Positions 12,098 to 22,849 of a stretch of 64,000 nt of DNA are shown here, piece after piece. The notes under the pieces are model-generated. The model was given only the letters and a program-made list of their open reading frames with translations, was not told the origin of the DNA and ran no database searches. A program made the position numbers and the translations under genes. Location: assembly GCA_963556145.1 (NCBI GenBank), contig OY744461.1, positions 9,248,891-9,312,890 on the forward strand, given 5' to 3'. Every line of letters starts with the position of its first letter. The first letter of the stretch is position 1. Source of the DNA: Hygrocybe punicea (Eukaryota; Basidiomycota; Agaricomycetes; Agaricales; Hygrophoraceae).

Positions 12098-12848
12098 CTC
12101 CAATGGCATGTCTCCATGCATTCGTCAGGTGATCAAGAAGTGTTACTTGACAGTTGGTGTGGAACCAAAGGTGAAACAGGAATGCTTCATTGTTGGCATG
12201 ATTAGAAGAGAATTCCGCGAGGAGAAATCTTTGCTTTGGATAATAGATGTGAAGCAGGTTGCAGAATTCCCAATGCGGCTTTGCGCCGCTATAACCAGTG
12301 ATGCCGCTGTAGCCAGTTAGAGTGATGTAATGATGAGCTTCTTCCACTGTTCGCATGGTGTTGCCAATATTTGAGCACTTGAAACTGGCAGGAGCAGTTG
12401 ATAGTTTGAGATTTGGTGTTCGGGACTTTGTGACCTCCTTCGCGAATACTCCCAGACATGCAATTTTGTTGCCGTCCAGAGTGAGGGCCTCAACATGCAA
12501 CTCAAGAGAACTTGAACTCTGGCTATGGCAAATGGGGGGTTACCCTCAAATGGAAGTTGTGCATATCCTAATAAATATTGTGAGAGAGAGCCCTCAGCTT
12601 GAGCATGTCTTGGATTCACACAAAAGTATGTACCATCAAATGACTTACCAATAACCTTTCCATCTGGGAGCACAAAATTCCTTGAGGAGGACTATGACGC
12701 CTGCTTTCCCATACTGGTTATTGCGATAAGTTATGCATTGAATTGCAATTCTGAGGCATAGACTAGAGTTGTAGGTTGTTAGAAATGTAGAAACATATGA
12801 AAAAATAATTACATACCTAGCGTCCTCTGTCGTGGTTGCGGTTGCTGG

Positions 12849-13719
12849 TGTAGAGGGTCGACGTCCCTCTGAGTCCGTATCATCGATATATCACGAATCC
12901 GGACCAACCCGATGCCACCATTCGACTTGCATTCGAACCCGACATAACCTGACGTGATGTGACTCGATGTGACCGATGTAACCCGACACATGCCGCTTTG
13001 TGACGGCCGCTTTCGGACCAAATCCGGCAGCCTCAAAACACCCCAGAGTTCCAATTATAGCAGATGGATCTCATCGGAGTCAATCCCCGACTTCGGACTT
13101 ACCATATTTATGCATCCCGTCATCCTTTCGGAGATATGTAGCACATTTTAGATCTTTTTCATGGACACTCATTTTCCCCTCCATTTTCCTGTCTTTGTCA
13201 CTTTGCAACCCCCCTTTCCACATCCCCATTCCAACCTCTCTTTGTAGTTCCCATCGGCCGAAGTAGACAAGTCCGAAAGTAGAATACTCACTCATGTACT
13301 ATAAAAATGGTCCCCCGATGACTGTACAAAAAGAGATACCCTTAGTCCCCATTTCCTACAGTCAGAATCACCTTTTAATCCCTTCAATCGCTCGTCCTCG
13401 TAGACCCTTAGATTTTTATAGTCCACTTCGTCGACTTTATTATTGTTGCATTATTTGTTCATCGTTTCCGACCCGACCCGACCTGACCCGACCCACCATA
13501 CCCGACATCGTCGGCATTGTTGGGTTCTTTGTTATTTGTCTGTTTTCAGTCCGGATTATTTTTATTTGTTCATTTTCTTAGTTTACATGGTGGCTTTACT
13601 TCTACTACACTTTTACTACTATCCCCGACACTGATTATCCACAGTCACTTCTACGCTGACACCCTATGGTTAGGATCTTCTTTATATAGTTCCGAAGCCA
13701 CCCTGAACCCGCATCTACA
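12849..13719. repeat. LTR-like repeat, 871 bp (family also at 37860-38766)
   Basis: Begins TGTAGAGGGTCGACG and ends CCCGCATCTACA. It is the inverted relative of 37860-38766, sharing the CTCCGAAAGGA, GACCCGACCCGAC and TTATATAGTTCCGAAGCC blocks. I read it as a solo LTR. The flanks (CTGG / CCAG) do not form a direct duplication here, unlike the other copy, so the edges may have been altered. Confidence 0.55.
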
Positions 13720-13919
13720 CCAGACTTGTGTCAGCGACTCAGCATGACCATTGTAGCAGGGGCTGAGGGTCCCTAGCTAGTTGCGAGGCTGGGGACGATC
13801 CTGCTATAGCTCTATCTAAGACAGACTGGACTAAGTCTACTGACTAATTGGGAAATCAACTAAGAGTCATGTGATCTACTGACTAAGACTGCCCAGGACC
13901 TTCTACTACACTGTGACGG

Positions 13920-14076
13920 TGGAGAAGGTCAGGGACTGCTGAAGGACTCTCCTGAGGAGTCTGGCTGGGAAGCACTGGAAGACTAGGATGGGATCTCTCT
14001 ACTACATCCGATCAGCTACTGACTACGACGAACCGTGGGAATCCAGTCACGTGACAGGACAGGCACTACCACTATA
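13920..14076 (-). repeat. TRIM2 3' LTR
   Basis: 157 bp, matching 16115-16271; the inner edge reads CTATA where the other copy has CTACA. Confidence 0.8.
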
Positions 14077-14223
14077 AGTGCCCCCCCTCTTGTAGCGACG
14101 CCCTCGTCGCTAGCTGAAGAGAGAGAAGCAAAAAGAAAGGCAGGGGAAGGGGGAAAGAAAAGAGAGCAACAAACAGAAATGAACAAAACAAAACAAAAAT
14201 CGGTCCAGACAGAAAGCTCAACT

Positions 14224-15873
14224 CTACCTAGGCCTTGTCCAACCCAAAGCTACCAGGGCTTGACTCAAGTCACGAAGGTGGGGGTCACGATCCCAATTGA
14301 GGTGCATTGAGTTGGGTGGCTTCGAGCTGGTCGGCGTGAGGGGTTGTGTGACGATGGGCCGTCCTGGACCAATGCCACGAGGATGGCTTCGAGTGACGAC
14401 GGAACCAGTGGGGGTGGTGAAGAAACATTGGGGGCATGGGTAGCTGCGCCGTTGAGCATGGCGCCGTAGAGTGGAAAAAGGTCGTCGTTGCATGTTGGAA
14501 CGGAGGGTCGAAATGTCACGGGGGGTTCGTGTTGGAAAGGTGGCGTGGATGGGAATCGTGGTGGCTTCTTTGGCCCAGTCGAATCGCGGAGGTGGTAACT
14601 TAGGTGCGGGCAAATTTGCTGGGGTGGGGCTGCACACGCGAATCGAGCCATTCGCGGTCCCTCGTTGGCCCTTCCCATCATCTAGGCGCATATCATTGCT
14701 CATCGCCGGGATTTCCTTGCTCATCTCAGCTACCCTCGCCGTCTGTGTCTCCCTGTTCCTTGCGTACGCGTCGGCTCGCGTTTCGACGTCGTCTGGACAT
14801 GGGGCTCGCACTTGTGACTTCCTGGGGGCAACGTTGTGGTTCCGGGCTGACGTGGGCACACATGGGTATAGACCTGGGGGAAAAACGGGGTCTGGGGCGC
14901 GTCTGGGCGCGTCTTGGGGCACGGGCATGGGATTTTGGGCCTGTGGGGGCGTAAACTGGTTGGGTACTGGTGCCGGCGCATTGGAATTGCGTTCTGACAT
15001 GTGTATGGACGCGGTCTTCAGTGGGGATGGTGGTCCTTGGGAGGGCGGCGGCGTTAACACTCGCGCGCCTGCTTTAGGTGAGTGGGGACTGGTTGGGGCC
15101 AGTTCTGGTGACGTGGCGCGGTCTGGTGCCACAGCCATTGTTGTCGGTGAAGACGGATGTGTTGGGGCGTGGTGGGACGCGTATTCATGTGAGAACGTAT
15201 GTGTTTGGGTGGGTGTTGACGCGCGGTGCGTCTTGCATTCAGTGCTGGGCGAGGGGGCGCGTGTTGGGATGCACGTGGTTGTTTCAGGGGATGGCAGGCG
15301 TGTTGGGTCATGCGGGGACATCTTTTCACGCGTGGATGGGGCCGTCTGGCTTGACGCGGAGGTGGTGGAGGGTGGTTGCTGTTGGGTTGCTGTGGAAACA
15401 GCAGCTGGCGGCGTCGTTTGCGTCGACGCGGACGCGTGCGTATGTGTGGCAGCTTGTGGGGGCGCGGACGCGTTGCTGGGTGCTGTTGGCATCAACATCG
15501 ATGCCGGCGTTTGTGTTGACACGCATGCACAGATGCGCGGCTCCGTTTGCATTGAGACGAAAGTGCCAGTGAGCGGCTCTGGCTGCGTTGCTGCGTTCAT
15601 CTGCGTTGACGCTGATATGTGGGTTGGTGGGGCTAACTGGGTGGATGTGCAGGCAATGATGGGTGCTGTAGAACGCTCCCAGCAAGCGCGTTCTTCCGCG
15701 ATGCCCTGGGCTCTGCCTTTTTTGAGGACTGATGACAGAAGTTTTTCCATGTCTTTAATGCGCATGATTGTGCCGTCTTGAAACTGGGAACCCGAAATGG
15801 TGGGTGCAGGTTCGCGTTGGTCCATAGCGCTAGCAGTCGAGGATTTTTTTGTGGTTTTCTTTTTGTTTGTCAT
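14224..15873 (-). CDS. Gag-like protein of TRIM2 (549 aa)
   Basis: The only long open frame in the sense strand of the element, starting 241 nt after the 5' LTR. The N terminus is Lys-rich (MTNKKKTTKKSS), followed by a short charged helix (IKDMEKLLSSVLKKGRAQ) and then about 300 residues of Thr/Ser/Pro/Gln with repeated STQT-like motifs. The C terminus has one CPQC pair and Arg-rich segments but no complete zinc knuckle. I recognise no database family. Position suggests a structural protein as in TR-GAG elements. The long frame on the opposite strand (14471-15781) is its shadow. CpG-rich, unlike the decayed elements nearby. Confidence 0.5.
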   Translation of the reverse strand: MTNKKKTTKKSSTASAMDQREPAPTISGSQFQDGTIMRIKDMEKLLSSVLKKGRAQGIAEERACWERSTAPIIACTSTQLAPPTHISASTQMNAATQPEPLTGTFVSMQTEPRICACVSTQTPASMLMPTAPSNASAPPQAATHTHASASTQTTPPAAVSTATQQQPPSTTSASSQTAPSTREKMSPHDPTRLPSPETTTCIPTRAPSPSTECKTHRASTPTQTHTFSHEYASHHAPTHPSSPTTMAVAPDRATSPELAPTSPHSPKAGARVLTPPPSQGPPSPLKTASIHMSERNSNAPAPVPNQFTPPQAQNPMPVPQDAPRRAPDPVFPPGLYPCVPTSARNHNVAPRKSQVRAPCPDDVETRADAYARNRETQTARVAEMSKEIPAMSNDMRLDDGKGQRGTANGSIRVCSPTPANLPAPKLPPPRFDWAKEATTIPIHATFPTRTPRDISTLRSNMQRRPFSTLRRHAQRRSYPCPQCFFTTPTGSVVTRSHPRGIGPGRPIVTQPLTPTSSKPPNSMHLNWDRDPHLRDLSQALVALGWTRPR

Positions 15874-16114
15874 GGTGAAATAAAATGTGAAAAGTTCTCG
15901 GTGCTCGGTGCTCGGGTTCTGGAAGTTCTCGGTGCTCGGTTCTCGGTGCTCAGGGTTCTGAAAGTTCTCGGGTGTTGGAATAAGGGGCTTGGTTCTCAGC
16001 GCTCAGAAATGTTCTAGGGCTTGAAAAGTGTAGGAAATGGCCAGAAAAAAGCAGAAAATGTGGGCAGTCGCGAAGAATTGCTGGCAGGATTCGAAGCCGC
16101 TCTCATCACCACGT

Positions 16115-16271
16115 TGGAGAAGGTCGGGGACTGCTGAAGGACTCTCCCGAGGAGTCTGGCTGGGAAGCACTGGAAGACTAGGATGGGATCTCTCTACTAC
16201 ATCCGATCAGCTACTGACTACGACGAACCGTGGGAATCCAGTCACGTGACAGGACAGGCACTACCACTACA
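16115..16271 (-). repeat. TRIM2 5' LTR
   Basis: 157 bp, matching 13920-14076; the primer-binding-like sequence lies just to the left on the minus strand. Confidence 0.8.
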
Positions 16272-16523
16272 ACGGCAGCAGGTGTGCAATAGAAAACAAA
16301 AGACATCAATAGCAAAGAAAAAGAAAATAATGGCAATGTACCTGCAATTGCTGATGCTGAAGGTTGACATAATTTACCTTATATAAAAAGCCCCAGCCTG
16401 AGGGCCCAGCTCTGGCTTTTCAGGACTCAAGCCGGGCCAAAAGCCATCACAGGCAATGACCATTGGCCTGGCTTTGGCTGGCCCACAGCTTGAAGCTGGG
16501 CCTTGCACATCACTAGCCCTCAA

Positions 16524-17667
16524 TGCCATCCAGGTTGGATTTATACATATAATGAGTGAATCAAAGGTGGTGTGAGGCCTTGGTTCAGGAGTTGTCAGAT
16601 GGCAATGGGCTACATATTACTAGTCAATGGCATGTCTTTTTATTTAATTGTAAATGAGAACTCACTCAAATTACAAATGAAGCATGAAAGAAAAAAAGCT
16701 TGTTGTGCATATCCATTTCTGTGATTTCTTGCTCAGTTCCACCTTCTTGCTAGGATTGTGTATTTGTTTCTGTAATTTGACCTCAATTTTGGCATTACTT
16801 TAGCAGTAGCCTCTAATGGGCCAGAAGGGCTCAGCTTCTTTCATTGCAAATTTCATTGGAGAGAGGCATGCTCTGAACATGGAAGATAATAAGATATTGC
16901 CTGTTCTTATCACCACAAACCTTTTGCAGGTTGAGTAGGCAATCTTCCTTCAGCTGAAAACCTGTGGTTTTGACATTGAGTATGTGTTCAACAAGGTGAA
17001 TGGCATTTGACTTGGAGGGTGCAAACCTGCCACATCAGCAAAAGCTTGTTTTACTTCTGTAACATGCCTTACATCAGCAAAACAGCCATCAATGATACAG
17101 GTCTGCCACATGCTGTGCAGATGTTCATAGAGTCATAGTGTCATTGACTACTTCTTTGTATGTCTAAATCTGTATAGTGCCACACAGCATCTATCAAGCC
17201 TGTGCAGTCTGCTGTCTCACCTTTATAGACCTGTATAGACCTGTCACCTATCTGTATAGCACTATGTAACTGCATCCAGAATGCAGCCAGAGCACTTATT
17301 TTATATTTTATATTCCAATATTTTCATCATTATATGAAAGAAAAGCAAAAATAATTATATTGATCTAGGCTAAACAACCTACATGACCATAACAGTGTGG
17401 GCAGGCACTCATGTTGCCATTCTAGGAAAACACAGTGTCAGTGGCCCACTTGGGCAGCTCTCAAGGCTCCGGTGTGGTCACTGTCTGTCATCTGGGAGTT
17501 GAGGGCAGAAGTGGGGCTGGGTGAACATCACAATGCTGTCACAGTAGTCAGTACTTAAACTAAAAAATGAAATAAAAAGAATTCACCATGAGATGCATGG
17601 CCAAGCGGTATTGCGTAGTTAGTAGGTTGTTAAAAAATACCATTGCTTTGGGCTTGCAGTGGCTATT
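16524..17667. other. AT-rich stretch without genes
   Basis: About 1.1 kb with only short frames. Contains small dispersed words (CTGTATAGACCTGTATAGACCTG near 17230) but no clear element ends. Confidence 0.5.
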
Positions 17668-18463
17668 TGTTATGGATCGCTTCTGCAGCGGGCTCCGGCA
17701 ACAATCAACTTAACAGGGAGTCAGTTTCCAGAGGGGAGAACAGCAGTTTCATTGTTAGACAGCACTGTTACAAGTGGGGGGGTTTGTGGTCTAAAGTCAT
17801 TGCGAGCCGTGGGGGTTACCCAAAACAAGGGGGTCTGCCCCAAGAACCAGACTAAATGTAAGGAAAAGAAAGAAGAAAAAGTCCGAACCAACAACAAGGA
17901 CAGTAGATATAGTGAATGGACTTGAGGGGAGGTAAATGGGAATCCAACCATGAAGCTACAACATGTCCAACTACACCATGTGTTCATCATGAGGCGCACA
18001 TGAGGTGTCCTCATGTTGATGTTCTTGCGATCCAATGGGAGGCCTGGGTGTCATTGAGGTGTCATTGAGGGAGAGGTGAGGTCTGGATGACTTGGATGAT
18101 TTGTCATCAGATCATGTGACATGCAGACTTGCCAATCTGGGGCATACACCTGCTGTAATGGGCAAGTGGTGATCTGGCAAGGGCAATGTATCAGTCGGGG
18201 TTGAGAGTAGTGTGTTCCAGTGTGGGAGTGGTGAGGGCAGTGTTGTGCGGCCGTGTGAATATAGTGGCAAGGTTGGCAGCAAGAAAGAAAACAAAGGAAT
18301 GTACTGGGGGAAAACCAACTAGGACAGTGGGATAGTCAAGGTCAGACATGTACACAGTGTAAGCTATACTGGATGATGATGTCTGTGTCAATGATGTATT
18401 GAGAGGCGATGTCTTGTCCTGTTTGTGGAACAAGAAGGTCCACTTGATGTCGGTATTCGTCCA

Positions 18464-19394
18464 TAGTGTATTGCACGGGTACATGAACCCGTGCGGGTTT
18501 TTCCTACGGGTAGGCCCGGGTATGGGTACAGGTAGCCACATTGGGACCCGTGACAAACCCATACCCATGCCGCCGGGTACGGGTTTTCACGGGTTAGCTC
18601 ACGGGTACTGTCACAGTCCCGTGACATACGATTTCCTTCAACAACAATGACGAGCACAACAAAACGACAACAAAACGCCGGTAGACACAGGTAGGAGACG
18701 ACAGGAACAGCAGCAGGGAGTGGTGCACCCACCCCTGCTGCACCAGGTATGTCAATTTTTTAACTTTTTATATTATACAAACTAATTCAACGACAATAAC
18801 GGCAAACCATGACAGCAGGTCCCCACCCCCGCGTCTCGTTCACACCCCCGCTAACACCTCGCAAACGGCACACCATCGTCGGTGTGCCGTTCGCGAGGTT
18901 ACAGGAACCACTATTGCACGCCCCCACCCCCCACTAAAACCTCGCGAACGGCACTCCTGTCCCCACCCCCGCATCTCGTTCACACCCCCGCTAACACCTC
19001 ACAAACGGCACACCAACGTCGGTGTGCCGTTCTCGAGGTTACAGGAACCACCCCCACCCCCCACTAAAACCTCATGAGTGGCACTCCTGTGCTGTTCGCG
19101 AGGTTCCAGGCACCAGTGCCCAGGTCCCCGCCCCCCTGGCCAACACCTCGCGAGTACGCAACCCCAACGTCAATTGACGTTGGGCTGCATTCGCGAGGTT
19201 GCAGGGGGTTCGAGACCTCACCGATGACACCTCACCAGCACCCCACCACATTGTGGTGGGATACCCCCGGGTAACCAGGTGTACCCAGACCCATACCCAC
19301 CAGAACCTGTACCCATCACCACGGGTACAGGTAAAGCCAGGTATGGGTACGGGTACACCCAGTTGTACCCGGGGGTTACCCGTGCCATTAACTA
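18464..19394. mobile_element. hAT-like element C
   Basis: 931 bp; ends TAGTGTATTGCACGGGT / ACCCGTGCCATTAACTA; duplication TTCGTCCA (18456-18463, 19395-19402). Subterminal arrays of ACGGGTA/TACCCGT words at both ends. A mini-exon-like block ends CACCAGGTATGT near 18750. Three hairpin units with CCTCGC...GCGAGG arms lie at 18855-18900, 18994-19040 and 19144-19200, the last centred on GTCAATTGAC. Confidence 0.85.
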
Positions 19395-19781
19395 TTCGTC
19401 CAAGAAAGGGTATCGTTGTAAATGAGTGTGGGAGGTATCAAGGTTACAGATAAAAAAGGATAAAAGAATGTGGGTCCAGGTGTCGAGTCATGGCACAGGT
19501 GACAAGCTGTGGGAACAAGTTGTCAGGTACTGCATTGAAGCGATGTCATGCGAACAATATATGATAGGGGTTGGTTCACTGTTTGGGAAGTCAGATGGTC
19601 TGTGGTCGAAGTCCAAAAGAGTATGCTCCAGTGATGGTTGGATTAGAGAGAATAGTGAAATGTCTTGTGATCGGGGATTGTTCAGAGTTCGCATACAGGT
19701 GAGGAATGTTGTCGGATCATCAGGGAGGATAATGGTAGGCACAGTATGAATATGGAACCAAATATCCAAGAATGACAATTG

Positions 19782-19946
19782 TCAATTACATGTTGATATA
19801 TTGTTGAGGTGGAAGTCAGATGTATCAATGGCGGAAGGGTGTTGATGCCAAAGATAGATCATGACAATGTAGAAACCGATCAGGAAGGTGATGGCAATGC
19901 TGCCAATAACAATTACGGTAATGAGCTGTGTCAGGAGTACAGCCAT
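19782..19946 (-). CDS. 54-aa membrane micro-ORF of X (minus copy)
   Basis: One predicted helix (LITVIVIGSIAITFLIGFYI) followed by a short polar tail. The plus copy at 39587-39751 encodes the same length. Substitutions between the two are mostly conservative in the helix (V/I, I/M, S/A). It may be the first exon of a longer gene, because coding-like sequence follows. No function assigned. Confidence 0.35.
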   Translation of the reverse strand: MAVLLTQLITVIVIGSIAITFLIGFYIVMIYLWHQHPSAIDTSDFHLNNISTCN

Positions 19947-20484
19947 TGTGTATCAGTTTGTCATGGGATAGAGTAAACAAGATATTGAAGGGAAAAGACA
20001 ATGTCGGTGATGTCCGTTGGCAAGGAGACTATTCGGGTACAGCAAGGTCACGTGGATGTGTCTGTAGTGTTTTAAAGTCCGGTCAGGTCCGGTTTTTTGC
20101 CTATTTTGGACATTAACTGAAACCGGACCGGTTGCCTCAGCTTCCGAAAACGGAAAAAACCTAACCGGACTGATGAAAACCGGTTGCTATCAGTTTTTTC
20201 TGGTCTATTAACCAGTTAAAACCGGTTTCAACTGGAACCAGTTTAACAACCAGTCCAGACCAGGTCTGGACCGGTTTTTTCTATTCAAAATATCTATATA
20301 GTATACAAAATTTTGTAATATACTACTACATAACATGCTGACTACCTCGCGAACAACGGGGACACGTCAATTGATGCGCCCCGTCTATTTTCGCGAGGTT
20401 GAGATGGGGCTGGGGAGATTCCGTGGGTGTCCGCGTGTGCTACCTCGCAAACAACGGGGGCGCGTCAATTTTGATGTGCCCCGT

Positions 20485-21892
20485 TGTTATGTGAATGTTT
20501 GTTTCACCAAGAATTACCGGAGTTGACTTTGTTCAGGTATCTTCTTGTTGTTCGTGGGTTTTTAATATCTAAATAACCTATCAGGAAGGGGTTTGTGGGT
20601 ATATGTACTATATGAATCAATAGAATGTAATAGTGAGGTCTCTTCAATTAAGAATTGAGACTTTGAGTAGGTATGAATAGCAATTGGGTGTGTGATGTAC
20701 TGAAAATACTAATATTCACTACTAGAATATAAAAATATGAACTAATGAATACTGATAACAATATTCACCAGTTGAATATGGACAGTTTTGGCTACAGGGC
20801 CTATTCAATCAAGAGTATCTCTGGGTATTATAATATCTGACTTAAATCCGAAGCTTCAAACGCACATTGGCTACTAGTTCAGGGATATCTTTAATACCTT
20901 TTGAATACTCTGTTTTTTGTTTAGGATGAAACCTTAACCTTAGAAGTGTATCTATTTAGGATGAAACCTTAACCTTAGAAATGTATCTAGCTGACTAATG
21001 CTGACTAATGAATTGATTGAACTGAGTGAACTGGGTGAATTCTCCTTGATGACAAGGGGAACTCAGGGAATGATAGAATAAGAGTGAACTAGACTGGATT
21101 GCAAGCACTAGCTACTACAATGAGTAACTACTAGTACTAAGAGAATGAGGGATCACACTGTGTGAACCCAACTGAGAGTGACTACTGAGTGGTGAGGGGG
21201 GAAATCCTACTGACTACTGGAATTTGGGGGCCCTATTTATACTGTTGGAGAACAATGGGGGACTGAGAACAATGGGAAAGTGAGAACAATAGGACTGAGT
21301 CATGAGAACAATGGATGGCATCAAAGAGGCTGTGAACAATGGGCTCTATCTCCATTTGGACTGTTTAGAACAATAGACTGCTCAGAACAATAGACCATTG
21401 TCTTTATGTAAGCAGAATATCACAATCACTCTCTGATGCATCCTATCTTATCATTATCTTATCATCCTCTTGTTCACATCTTATCTAATCATTTCCCATT
21501 ATCTAGCTGAGCCGCTTTTGATCAATACAAGTAAACAAGATTTGTAATCAATCCATTATTGCTAATATAGGTAACAATGCTAGTTGGGCTTGTCTCCTTG
21601 CACGCGCAATACAGAGAAATATATAATAAATACTAATGAGTGGGGGATGTGCCTCTGTGCACCATACATAAACGGCTAGGTCTGGGCATTACTAGTGAAG
21701 CCATAATAAATGATATAAAGGTAAGCATATATGCTATTTGTGTCTGTTCACTAGCATGCGTAATGTGGAAAGGCATAGAATGGGTACTAATGAGTGTAGG
21801 TGTGCATCCATAGTGTTGCACTTAAATATCTAAGTCCGTGGTCCGATGGTAAACCCATGACATTACACCCAAAAACACTTGGGGTCATGACA
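20485..21892 (-). repeat. Gypsy 3' LTR (1408 bp)
   Basis: Ends TGTTATGTGAATG...GGGTCATGACA as written on the plus strand. Contains a direct repeat of about 37 bp (AGGATGAAACCTTAACCTTAG) near 20925-20990 and seven GAACAATRG words between 21249 and 21393. Confidence 0.9.
21250..21393 (-). promoter_or_regulatory. Array of seven GAACAATRG words in the gypsy LTR
   Basis: Seven copies at irregular spacing of about 13-35 bp. AACAATGG is the classic SOX/HMG-box core. The array is repeated in the other LTR (about 34896-35039), and most copies survive in the solo LTR. Binding by a fungal HMG-box factor is inference. Confidence 0.4.
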
Positions 21893-21893
21893 T

Positions 21894-22175
21894 CCGCACA
21901 ACACAATTAAATCAACTGTCCCCAGTTGAAACCAAAAGAAAACAACTCTTTAATCTGAGAAGAAGCTTTTACATTATTACTATTCTTTTAACTTCTTCTT
22001 CATCTTTCCAAAGAATTCCTCCCAATCTCGTACTCCGCACAACACAATTAAATCAACTGTCCCCAGTTGAAACCAAAAGAAAACAACTTTTTAATCTGAG
22101 AAGAAGCTTTTACATTATTACTATTCTTATAACTTCTTCTTCATCTTTCCCAAGAATTCCTCCCAATCTTGTACA
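21894..22175. repeat. Tandem duplication of a 141-bp unit next to the 3' LTR
   Basis: Two copies (21894-22034 and 22035-22175) differing at a few bases. Each spans the 3' end of the 240-codon ORF and its following sequence, so the outer copy is a spare terminal fragment of that gene. Confidence 0.8.
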
Positions 22176-22849
22176 CCAACTCCTTCTGCCTTTAACCGAT
22201 CCATGTTCTTCTTCGTAGCATTTAGTAGCGCCTTGAGGTGGTACTTAGGGCGAGTGCGCTTCTTTTGTAGCGGCTTAGGAAGTAATGCCGGAATTGCAGG
22301 GCGTTCGAAACGATTGCGGCGAGAGGAAGTTGGGTGGTTACGATTTGTGGAAAATGAAGGAGGCGATTCGAGCCATTCTCTAAACTCCGGGTCTAAGGGT
22401 ACAGATTGCGAAGGGACGGTGGCGGGTGGCATAGGAAAGTTGGGAAGACTATCCATGAAAAAGTCGAAATCGTCTGGCGGCGGACAGTCAACACCTCGTA
22501 CGTTCACAGATTCGAAATCGATGTATTCGTCAGATTCCGAAGGGGGTAGCGGTGGTGTCTGAGCGGGACTAGTTGGTTTGGTAAAAAAGTCCGTATCGTA
22601 TTCGGTGGGAGTATCGAATAAGCGTGATAAATCGAGACGGCGTAGAGGAATATCCATAGATGGAGAAGGTGAAGGACTGGAGTATGATGTCATAGTATGA
22701 TATGGATTACGGTATATGGGCGTCTGGTAGTGCTGAAGCGCTGAGCGGAATAGCGGTGCAGTTGATGTAACAGGAGACGTTAAGGGAAAATATTTGTGGG
22801 GGAACCGGAATGGTGGGTCAAGCAATACTAATGTGGGACATTGTGTCAC
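22127..22849 (-). CDS. Third ORF of the gypsy element, 240 aa, unknown
   Basis: An open frame between pol and the 3' LTR, on the same strand as pol. Ser/Pro-rich and acidic through residues 50-160 (DFFTKPTSPAQTPPLPPSES), then a basic C-terminal segment with SSRRNRFERP, KKRTRPKYHLKALL and a final helix rich in Lys. There is no signal peptide or membrane helix, so it does not look like an envelope protein. Composition is more GC-rich than pol. It could be a captured host gene or a lineage-specific retroelement protein. I recognise no family. Confidence 0.5.
   Translation of the reverse strand: MTQCPTLVLLDPPFRFPHKYFPLTSPVTSTAPLFRSALQHYQTPIYRNPYHTMTSYSSPSPSPSMDIPLRRLDLSRLFDTPTEYDTDFFTKPTSPAQTPPLPPSESDEYIDFESVNVRGVDCPPPDDFDFFMDSLPNFPMPPATVPSQSVPLDPEFREWLESPPSFSTNRNHPTSSRRNRFERPAIPALLPKPLQKKRTRPKYHLKALLNATKKNMDRLKAEGVGVQDWEEFLGKMKKKL

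Larger units (their letters stand above)
13920..16271 (-). mobile_element. TRIM2: TR-GAG-like LTR retrotransposon
   Basis: 157-bp LTRs (13920-14076 and 16115-16271) and a 4-bp duplication ACGG (13916-13919, 16272-16275). On the minus strand the 5' LTR is the right one. TGGTGATGAGAGCGG, primer-binding-like, follows after 3 nt, then a 549-codon ORF, then a purine tract AAGAGGGGGGGCAC just before the 3' LTR. No protease, RT or integrase, so it depends on another element. The LTRs differ by only a few substitutions. Confidence 0.8.
10652..16515. mobile_element. hAT-like element A, non-autonomous, hosting other elements
   Basis: Terminal inverted repeats TAGTGATGTGCA / TGCACATCACTA are bracketed by the 8-bp duplication GCCCTCAA (10644-10651 and 16516-16523); 8-bp duplications and TAGTGATG-like ends are hallmarks of the hAT superfamily. 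The subterminal 130 bp at both ends are packed with GGCTTGGCC/AAGCC-type words. Two hairpin units centred on GTCAATTGAC lie at 10836-10888 and 11266-11321. No hAT transposase motif is visible. hAT-B (11339-12097), an LTR-like repeat (12849-13719) and TRIM2 (13920-16271) account for most of its length; the element proper is about 1.9 kb. Confidence 0.75.

Noticed and set aside
14471..15781. 436-codon plus-strand open frame in TRIM2
   Set aside because: It is the antisense shadow of the minus-strand Gag-like ORF; the minus ORF lies downstream of a PBS-like site and upstream of a purine tract.
18855..19200. CRISPR-like spacing of repeated CCTCGCGAA words
   Set aside because: The repeats are paired as inverted arms of hairpins in a eukaryotic transposon, with no constant spacer length.
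21633..21821. 62-codon frame repeated in all three gypsy LTRs
   Set aside because: Conserved only because the LTRs are copies; no start context or domain.
22127..22849. Envelope gene in the gypsy element
   Set aside because: Position suggests it, but there is no signal peptide, membrane helix or glycosylation-rich ectodomain.
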